The notes beneath the pieces were generated by a model. That model was not told the origin of the DNA, did no database searches, and was given only the letters and a program-made list of their open reading frames with translations. The translations under genes were made by a program, and so were the position numbers. From Curtobacterium sp. VKM Ac-1395 (lineage in GTDB: Bacteria > Actinomycetota > Actinomycetes > Actinomycetales > Microbacteriaceae), in NCBI RefSeq assembly GCF_015350975.1, contig NZ_JADKRX010000005.1:310001-374000 (forward strand): a stretch of 64,000 bases of DNA, written 5' to 3'. The first letter of the stretch is position 1. Each line of letters opens with the position of its first letter. Below, one piece after another: positions 58,775 to 64,000 of the stretch.

Positions 58775-59007
58775 GAGCTGTCACTCCCTGATGTGACCAC
58801 GAGACCCCTGTCCCGAGGGGTGTCCGAGCGGCCGCCTCTCAGCCGCTCGCGAGGATGTTACGTGGCACGATCGGCCGGCGGAACGGGGTTGACAGGGCTT
58901 CCGTGCCCCCAGTAGAGGGTGCTTGTACCACCACGGATCCCATGGCATGCACAGGTCATCCGGATCACGCCGACAGGTCCGGGTCACGCCGGGGTCCGGG
59001 GCGCTGG
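58775..59007. other. Intergenic region upstream of GH16
   Basis: About 230 nt. It contains TTGACA at 58889 on the plus strand with no gene to serve, and a segment like the D-arm of a tRNA that has no acceptor stem. No gene was seen. Confidence 0.5.
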
Positions 59008-59754
59008 TCAGGGCACTGATCGGTCCTGGGTCGGGACCTGACCGGCACGGAGCATGGCCTGCTGCAGGAGTTCGACGTCGATCCCGACGTGCTTCCGCGC
59101 GATGACGCCGGCGTCCGCGGCGCGTCCGTCACACACGGCGTCGACGAGGGCCTCGTGGTCGTGGAGCGCCCGCTCCTCCATGACGGCCATCCCGTCGGAG
59201 GTGCCCCAGAGGTGCGCGGGAGCGGCGATGGAGATCTGGGCCTCGAGGCCGGCGAGCGCCGCGCGCAGGGCCTCGTTGCGGGCGGCCTCGATGATCGTGC
59301 GGTGCAGCACCGCGTCGGCCTGCTGCTTCTCGGCGCCGGACGCGGCGGCGCGGAAGGCCTCGAGGCACTGCCGGATGGCCGTGGCCTCAGTCGGCGTGAC
59401 GCGCTCGGCGGCGGCGGTCGCGAGGGCCCCGTGGAGCAGCGCGATGGCGTCCGCGCTGTCCTGGATGCCGGCCCAGCGGGCGAGCAGCACGCGGCCGACG
59501 GCCTCGGACGAGGAGTCCGGCCACTGCGTCCGGACGAAGGTGCCACCGCCACGACCGCGTCGGGTCTCGAGCAGCCCGCGGTCGACCAGCCGGGCGATCG
59601 CGCCACGCACGGTGACCCGCGCGACGCCCAGCAGCGCGGCGAGCTCGCGCTCCGGCGGCAGCCCCGTGCCGGGCAGGTACTCCCCCACGGCGACGGCGGT
59701 GACCAGGCGGTCCTCGACCTCGTCGACGCGGGTCTCCGGCGCACGAACCGTCAC
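59008..59754 (-). CDS. GntR/FadR-type regulator of the hydrolase-permease-amidase cluster
   Basis: A 248-residue regulator. The winged helix reads LPPERELAALLGVARVTVRGAIARLVDRGLLETRRGRGGGTFV. The C-terminal FCD domain has metal-binding-type His in VLHRTIIEAARNEALRAAL, LHDHEALVDAV and ARKHVGID. Divergent from the hydrolase gene, whose promoter carries an inverted repeat that this protein may bind. Confidence 0.92.
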   Translation of the reverse strand: MTVRAPETRVDEVEDRLVTAVAVGEYLPGTGLPPERELAALLGVARVTVRGAIARLVDRGLLETRRGRGGGTFVRTQWPDSSSEAVGRVLLARWAGIQDSADAIALLHGALATAAAERVTPTEATAIRQCLEAFRAAASGAEKQQADAVLHRTIIEAARNEALRAALAGLEAQISIAAPAHLWGTSDGMAVMEERALHDHEALVDAVCDGRAADAGVIARKHVGIDVELLQQAMLRAGQVPTQDRSVP

Positions 59755-59805
59755 GAGACCCCTCTCCGCCGCGTTGCCCTGTTACGACCACGTTAAACGA
59801 GGAGA

Positions 59806-59841
59806 AAAGGTCTTGCCTGGGACCTTTCGCCCGTCCATGCT
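59806..59841 (+). promoter_or_regulatory. Promoter and candidate GntR operator of the amide cluster
   Basis: AAAGGTC-N8-GACCTTT (59806-59827) is a perfect 7-bp inverted repeat. It contains the -35 TTGCCT (59813), which is 17 nt from the -10 CATGCT (59836). Transcription would begin at the ATG, giving a leaderless message. A bound repressor would cover the -35. Confidence 0.65.
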
Positions 59842-59848
59842 GACCGTC

Positions 59849-60769
59849 ATGTCCCGCGTCAGCGAATCCACGATGCCGTTCCAGGACGGCGAGACCTGGT
59901 ACCGGATCACCACTCCGGACGAACCCCTCCTCGGTGTCCTGCCCCTCGTCGTGCTGCACGGCGGCCCCGGCATGGCCCACGACTACCTCCGCAACCTCGC
60001 CGCCCTGGCGGACGAGACCGGGCGCACCGTCGTGCACCACGACCAGTTCGGCTGCGGTCGCAGCTCCCACCGGCCGGACGCCCCGGTCGACTCCTGGCAG
60101 CCCCAGCTGTTCGTCGACGAGTACACCGCGCTCGTCGAGCACCTGGGCCTCGGGGAGCACCACGTGCTCGGGCAGTCCTGGGGCGGGATGCTCGGCGCCG
60201 AGATCGCGGTGCGCCAGCCCGAGGGGCTCCGGTCGCTCATGATCTGCAACTCCCCCGCCTCGATGCAGCTCTGGGTCGAGGGCGCCGCCGAGCTCCGCGC
60301 GCAGCTGCCCGCCGACGTGCAGGAGACCCTGACCCGGCACGAGGAGGCCGGCACCACGGACGCCGCGGAGTACGTCGCCGCGACGCAGGTGTTCTACGAG
60401 CGCCACGTCTGCCGCGTCGTCCCGAACCACCCGGACTTCGTCGACTCCGAGGCCCAGATGGAGGCCGAACCGACCGTCTACCACACCATGAACGGCCCGA
60501 ACGAGTTCCACGTCATCGGCACCCTGCGCGACTGGACCGTCATCGACCGGCTCGACCGCGTCACCGTCCCGACGCTCGTCGTCGCCGGCGAGCACGACGA
60601 GGCGACCCCCGCCACGTGGGCCCCCTTCGTGGACCGGATCGCCGACGTCCGCCAGCACGTCTTCCCCGGCGCCAGCCACTGCAGCCACCTCGAACAGCCG
60701 GAGGAGTTCCGCCGCGTCGTCGCGGCCTTCATGGCCGCACACGACGACGCCGGCCGCGACGCCGCCTGA
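59849..60769 (+). CDS. Proline iminopeptidase / amino-acid amidase-like hydrolase (S33)
   Basis: A 306-residue alpha/beta-hydrolase. Oxyanion loop VLHGGPGMAHDYLRN, DQFGCGRSS, nucleophile elbow LGQSWGGMLG, Asp in VAGEHDEATP and His in ASHCSHLEQP form the triad. The HGGPG motif and WGG elbow are of the proline iminopeptidase/amino-acid amidase group. Start ATG at 59849 with CATGCT 7 nt upstream; ATG at 59837 lies in the -10 box. Confidence 0.9.
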   Translation: MSRVSESTMPFQDGETWYRITTPDEPLLGVLPLVVLHGGPGMAHDYLRNLAALADETGRTVVHHDQFGCGRSSHRPDAPVDSWQPQLFVDEYTALVEHLGLGEHHVLGQSWGGMLGAEIAVRQPEGLRSLMICNSPASMQLWVEGAAELRAQLPADVQETLTRHEEAGTTDAAEYVAATQVFYERHVCRVVPNHPDFVDSEAQMEAEPTVYHTMNGPNEFHVIGTLRDWTVIDRLDRVTVPTLVVAGEHDEATPATWAPFVDRIADVRQHVFPGASHCSHLEQPEEFRRVVAAFMAAHDDAGRDAA

Positions 60770-60781
60770 CCCGGCCACCAC

Positions 60782-60824
60782 CGGACGGGAGGCTCCCAGC
60801 AGCCCGCCACGCGCCTCCCGTCCG
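60782..60824. repeat. Inverted REP-like pair, intergenic
   Basis: CGGACGGGAGGC (60782-60793) and GCCTCCCGTCCG (60813-60824), the same 12-mers as in nadB, form a palindrome 12 nt after the hydrolase stop and may attenuate read-through into the permease gene. Confidence 0.85.
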
Positions 60825-60891
60825 CCGCTCCACCGCACAGCCGCTCCACGCACCGCCCCCGCACCGTCCCTCAACCCGAAACGGAACCGTC

Positions 60892-62283
60892 ATGTCGCAG
60901 CAGCACACCGAGCTCTCCGCGCAGCAACAGCTCGAGGCCTACGGCTACAAGCAGGAGCTGAAACGCTCCGTCTCCACCACCGACCTGCTCATCTACGGGC
61001 TCGTCTTCATGGTGCCGATCGCCCCGTGGGCGATCTTCGGCACCGTCTACAACGCCTCGTCCGGCATGGTGCCGCTCGTCTACGTCGTCGGACTCGTGGC
61101 GATGATCTTCACCGCCCTCGCGTACGCCCAGATGGCGAAGTCGATCCCGCTCGCCGGCAGCGTGTTCTCCTACGTCGGCCGCGGCATCCACCCCACCGCC
61201 GGGTTCTTCGCCGGGTGGGCGATCCTGCTCGACTACCTGCTCGTCCCGACGCTGCTCTACGTCTTCGCGGCGGAGAGCATGGTCGGCATCTTCCCCGGCA
61301 CCCCGCGGTGGCTGTGGGCGCTCGTCTTCGTGGCGGTCAACACCGTGATCAACCTCGCCGGGGTGTCGTCGCTCAAACTCGCGAACCGCGTCTTCCTGCT
61401 CATCGAGCTCGTCTTCGTGGTCATCTTCGTCATCATCGCCGTGACCGCACTCACAGGCGGCACCGTCCCGGACGCGTCGTTCAGCACCGACCAGATCTGG
61501 GACCCGGCCAAGGTGTCGGCCCCCCTGATCGCGTCGGCGCTGTCGATCGCCGTGCTGAGCTTCCTCGGCTTCGACGGCATCTCGACCCTGTCCGAGGAGT
61601 CGACCGGACGCCGCGGCGGAGCAGGCACGGCGATGATCCTGGCGCTCCTCATCGTCGCGTTCCTGTTCGTGCTGCAGACCTGGCTCGCCAGCGCCCTCGC
61701 CGGGGGCCGTGAGGCCTTCTCGGACAGCGAGGCGGGCAACGCCTTCTTCACGATCGTCGAGCAGGCGTCGTCGAGCGGCTGGGCGACCGCGTTCTTCGCC
61801 GTGAACGTGCTCGCCGTGGGCATCGCGAACGCCATGGCCGCGCAGGCCGCCACCAGCCGCCTGCTCTTCTCGATGAGCCGCGACCGGCAGCTGCCCGCGT
61901 TCCTGCACACGCTCAACGGCCGGAAGGTCCCGCAGAACGCGATCATCGTCGTCTCGGTGCTCTCCGCGATCCTGGTGCTGTTCTTCGTCGGGCAGATCGA
62001 CACGATCTCGTCCCTGGTCAACTTCGGCGCCCTGTTCGGCTTCATGCTCCTGCACGTGTCGGTGTTCGTGCACCACATCGTGAAGGGGAAGTCACGCAAC
62101 TGGCTGCTGCACCTCGTCGTACCGCTCATCGGCTTCCTGATCATCGGCTACGTGCTGCTGAACGCCGCCGTCGAGGCCAAGGTCGGCGGCGTCATCTGGC
62201 TCGCCGTCGGCGCCCTCGTGTTCCTGTACTACCGCTTCACCGGCCGGTCCACCGAGGTCGGCGCCGAAGGAGAGATCCGATGA
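60892..62283 (+). CDS. APC-superfamily amino acid permease
   Basis: A 463-residue transporter with 12 helices. VSTTDLLIYGLVFMVPIAPWAIFG and AGSVFSYVGRGIHPTAGFFAGWAILLDYLLVP are typical of the amino acid/polyamine/organocation family; the unwound helix GFDGISTLSEES lies mid-protein. It overlaps the amidase gene by 4 nt. The substrate is probably an amino acid or amide acted on by the neighbours. Confidence 0.92.
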   Translation: MSQQHTELSAQQQLEAYGYKQELKRSVSTTDLLIYGLVFMVPIAPWAIFGTVYNASSGMVPLVYVVGLVAMIFTALAYAQMAKSIPLAGSVFSYVGRGIHPTAGFFAGWAILLDYLLVPTLLYVFAAESMVGIFPGTPRWLWALVFVAVNTVINLAGVSSLKLANRVFLLIELVFVVIFVIIAVTALTGGTVPDASFSTDQIWDPAKVSAPLIASALSIAVLSFLGFDGISTLSEESTGRRGGAGTAMILALLIVAFLFVLQTWLASALAGGREAFSDSEAGNAFFTIVEQASSSGWATAFFAVNVLAVGIANAMAAQAATSRLLFSMSRDRQLPAFLHTLNGRKVPQNAIIVVSVLSAILVLFFVGQIDTISSLVNFGALFGFMLLHVSVFVHHIVKGKSRNWLLHLVVPLIGFLIIGYVLLNAAVEAKVGGVIWLAVGALVFLYYRFTGRSTEVGAEGEIR

Positions 62284-63209
62284 CCCCCGACCACCTCCTG
62301 CCGAACACGCTCGGCCGCCCGGGCTTCGCCGCTGACCGGGAGCCCGTCCTGACGGTCCGGCCCGGCACCGGCGAGACGATCGGCTTCGAGACGACGGACG
62401 CCGTCTACGCCGAGCTCGACGACCACCACGACATGGCGCAGCTGCAGGCGCCGATCAACCCCGTCACCGGGCCGGTCTTCGTCGAGGGTGCTGAGCCCGG
62501 CGACACCCTCGCCGTGACCATCCACGCGATCGAGCTGACCACGCACGGCTGGTCGGTCTCGCTGCCGGGCTCGGGTGCACTGCAGCACGTGATGGGCGAC
62601 CGCGTCTTCGCGCGCCGCTGCCCGATCGAGGACGGGATGGTGCAGGTGTCCGACCGGCACCGGTTCCCCGTCCGCCCGATGATCGGCTGCATCGGCACGG
62701 CCCCGGCCGAGGGCGAGAACTCGACGATCATGCCGGCCTTCCCCGAGGGCGGGAACATGGACGTCACCGAGGCCCGCCCCGGCTCCACCGTGTACCTGCC
62801 CGTCCGCGTGCCCGGGGCGCTGCTGTCCATCGGGGACATCCACGCGCTCATGGCCGAGGGCGAGTCGTCCTTCGTCGCCATCGAGGCCCAGGGCACCGCC
62901 GTCGTGTCCGTCGACCTCGTCAAGGGCGGCCCCACGCTGCGGGCGCCGCGCATCGAGACGTCGGAGGACTGGCTGTTCGTCGGCCTCGGCGAGCCGGTGC
63001 AGGAGAGCGTCCGCCGCGGGTACGAGGACGCCTTCGCGTTCCTCGTCGACGAGCACGGCTGGGACGCCGACGACGCCTACGCCGTCCTCAGCGCCGTCGG
63101 TGACTCCAAGCTCGGCGGCCCGACGGGCTCCGGCACGCCGGACCCGCTCCACCCGTTCGCCGCGGTCGGGGCGGTGACGCTGCACCGGGTCCCGAAGTCG
63201 GTGCTCTGA
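62280..63209 (+). CDS. Acetamidase/formamidase family protein
   Basis: A 309-residue FmdA/AmdA-family amidohydrolase. TGPVFVEGAEPGDTLAVTIHAIEL, PMIGCIGTAPAEG, GGNMDVTEARPGSTVYLPV and GALLSIGDIHALMAEGE are diagnostic and hold the metal and catalytic residues. It releases ammonia from short amides. ATGA overlap with the permease gene. Last gene of the cluster; a long hairpin follows. Confidence 0.94.
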   Translation: MTPDHLLPNTLGRPGFAADREPVLTVRPGTGETIGFETTDAVYAELDDHHDMAQLQAPINPVTGPVFVEGAEPGDTLAVTIHAIELTTHGWSVSLPGSGALQHVMGDRVFARRCPIEDGMVQVSDRHRFPVRPMIGCIGTAPAEGENSTIMPAFPEGGNMDVTEARPGSTVYLPVRVPGALLSIGDIHALMAEGESSFVAIEAQGTAVVSVDLVKGGPTLRAPRIETSEDWLFVGLGEPVQESVRRGYEDAFAFLVDEHGWDADDAYAVLSAVGDSKLGGPTGSGTPDPLHPFAAVGAVTLHRVPKSVL

Positions 63210-63221
63210 GCAGGTGACCGC

Positions 63222-63266
63222 CTGGAGGCCCGGTGCCGGTCCGTCGGACCGGTGCCGGGCCTCCAG
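63222..63266 (+). terminator. 22-bp stem terminator after the amidase gene
   Basis: CTGGAGGCCCGG... pairs with ...CCGGGCCTCCAG over 22 positions, with two G-U wobbles and almost no loop, 13 nt after the stop. It is also a variant of the REP-like element. Confidence 0.75.
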
Positions 63267-63327
63267 ACGGTCCGGTCCACGTCGGCACCACCGGAACGTG
63301 CACAGGCGTGTGCAGGAAGATGGGGCC

Positions 63328-64000
63328 ATGGACCAGACCATCCGCTACGTGGCGATCGGCGACAGCTTCTCCGAGGGCATCGGCGACACCGGCCCCGTGC
63401 CCCTCCCCGGGTGGACGGGGCGCCTCGCGAGCGGACTCGCCGCCCAGACCGGCGCCGAGGTCCAGTACGCCAACCTCGCGGTCCGCGGGCGCCTGCTCGC
63501 GGGGGTCCTCGACGGGCAGCTCGACGCGGCACTGGCCCTCGACCCGGCGCCGACGCTCGTCACCTTCTGCGCCGGCGGGAACGACCTGCTCCGGCCACGG
63601 TTCGACCCCGCCGCGCTGGCCGCGCGACTCGGGCGGGAGATCGAGCGCGTCCTGTCCCGCGGCATCCGGTTCGCCCTGCTGAGCCCGGCCGACCCGAGCG
63701 CGCGGATGCCGCTCGGCAGCCTGATCAACCACCGCGGGGACGCCTGGGCCGACGCGCTGGGCAGCCTCGCGGAGCGCCTCGACCTGCCGTTCGTCGACGT
63801 GTCCCGCGACGCCCACCTCGGGCGTGCGGAGTTCTGGTCGGACGACCGCCTGCACATGAACGCGACCGGGCACCAGCGGGTCGCGGACCTGGCGCTGCAC
63901 GCGGTCGCCGACGGCCCCGCACCCGTCGTCCCGACACCGCCCGGTGCCGCACGCACCCGGGTGTCCGAGGAGCTCCGGTACTACCGCCAGCACGTCCTGC
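63328..64000 (+). CDS. SGNH/GDSL hydrolase (C-terminus beyond window)
   Basis: At least 224 residues to the right edge. Block I AIGDSFSEGIGD carries the nucleophile Ser, block III CAGGNDLLRPRF the Asn, and block V WSDDRLHMNATGHQR the Asp/His pair. The Gly of block II is in YANLAVRG. It acts as an esterase or lipase, cytosolic since no signal peptide is seen. ATG at 63328; an ATG at 63319 is also in frame. Confidence 0.92.
   Translation, partial: MDQTIRYVAIGDSFSEGIGDTGPVPLPGWTGRLASGLAAQTGAEVQYANLAVRGRLLAGVLDGQLDAALALDPAPTLVTFCAGGNDLLRPRFDPAALAARLGREIERVLSRGIRFALLSPADPSARMPLGSLINHRGDAWADALGSLAERLDLPFVDVSRDAHLGRAEFWSDDRLHMNATGHQRVADLALHAVADGPAPVVPTPPGAARTRVSEELRYYRQHVL

Noticed and set aside
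58812..58855. tRNA-like segment (GGTGTCCGAGCGGCCG)
   Set aside because: It resembles a D-arm of tRNA-Ser or tRNA-Leu, but no acceptor stem, anticodon loop or T-arm was found around it.
58889..58917. Plus-strand promoter-like TTGACA ... TAGAGG
   Set aside because: No plus-strand gene follows for about 900 nt, so it was not listed as a promoter. An antisense RNA to the GntR gene cannot be excluded.

Overview
The window is a very G+C-rich actinobacterial chromosome segment. Codon use, many leaderless starts, a LAxTG-type surface protein, DUF5997, an NrtR-controlled nadABC operon and DHA2-type MFS pumps fit the family Microbacteriaceae, and the gene set looks most like Curtobacterium or a close relative. 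That placement is inferred from gene content only. No rRNA, tRNA, CRISPR array, phage or insertion sequence was found. About 72 protein genes are supported and most are chromosomal housekeeping or catabolic genes.

Layout. 1-5.5 kb: an MprF-like lipid gene (cut by the window edge) overlapped by an alpha/beta-hydrolase, then a seven-repeat chaplin-like LAxTG wall protein and a secreted Pro/Ala-rich protein. 5.5-12.9 kb: small single genes (GNATs, Lrp, DUF5997 with a LysR-effector-like protein, DJ-1/PfpI, tag, aroQ, FMN reductase, pyrimidine-dimer glycosylase family). 13-18.8 kb: the de novo NAD operon nrtR-nadA-nadB-nadC-cysteine desulfurase. 18.9-25.7 kb: acylphosphatase, an MFS pump, an alditol oxidase-like enzyme, a 2'-5' RNA ligase-like protein and the metQNI methionine importer. 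25.7-26.5 kb: a gene-free block of triplicated and palindromic repeats. 26.5-29 kb: an EEP-family nuclease and a second MFS pump.

29.1-34.9 kb holds a compact catabolic cluster: DSD1-like PLP enzyme, IclR, 2-keto-3-deoxygluconate kinase, KDPG aldolase, D-aminoacylase-like deacetylase, and a convergent RidA. Together they would turn an N-acetylated, 3-hydroxylated D-amino acid into pyruvate and glyceraldehyde-3-phosphate; N-acetyl-D-glucosaminate is the substrate that fits every step. 35-48.5 kb: a PIG-V-like membrane protein, flavin/SDR enzymes, coaBC, a DoxX/DUF2071/DUF1810 operon, GntR and MarR regulators, an Apf-like wall enzyme, LtrA and a 3-hydroxyacyl-CoA dehydrogenase. 48.5-50.7 kb: an Asp23 operon containing an ECF sigma factor. 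51.6-52.8 kb: a small accessory pair, a secreted protein with a four-Cys glycine-rich hydrophobic tail and a divergent four-helix membrane protein, which looks like a bacteriocin/immunity module. 53-58.8 kb: excalibur protein, cysK-cysE, dipeptidase, YeiH, SRPBCC and GH16. 59-63.2 kb: a GntR-controlled hydrolase/permease/amidase cluster, then a partial SGNH hydrolase.

Two genome-wide features stand out. A short REP-like motif (core GGGAGGCYCG) occurs more than fifteen times, often as inverted pairs, and in at least four genes it lies in frame inside the coding sequence, including nadB. About twenty genes show a -10 hexamer (TANNNT or CAGGAT) ending 6-7 nt before the start codon, the signature of leaderless transcripts; this was used to fix many starts.
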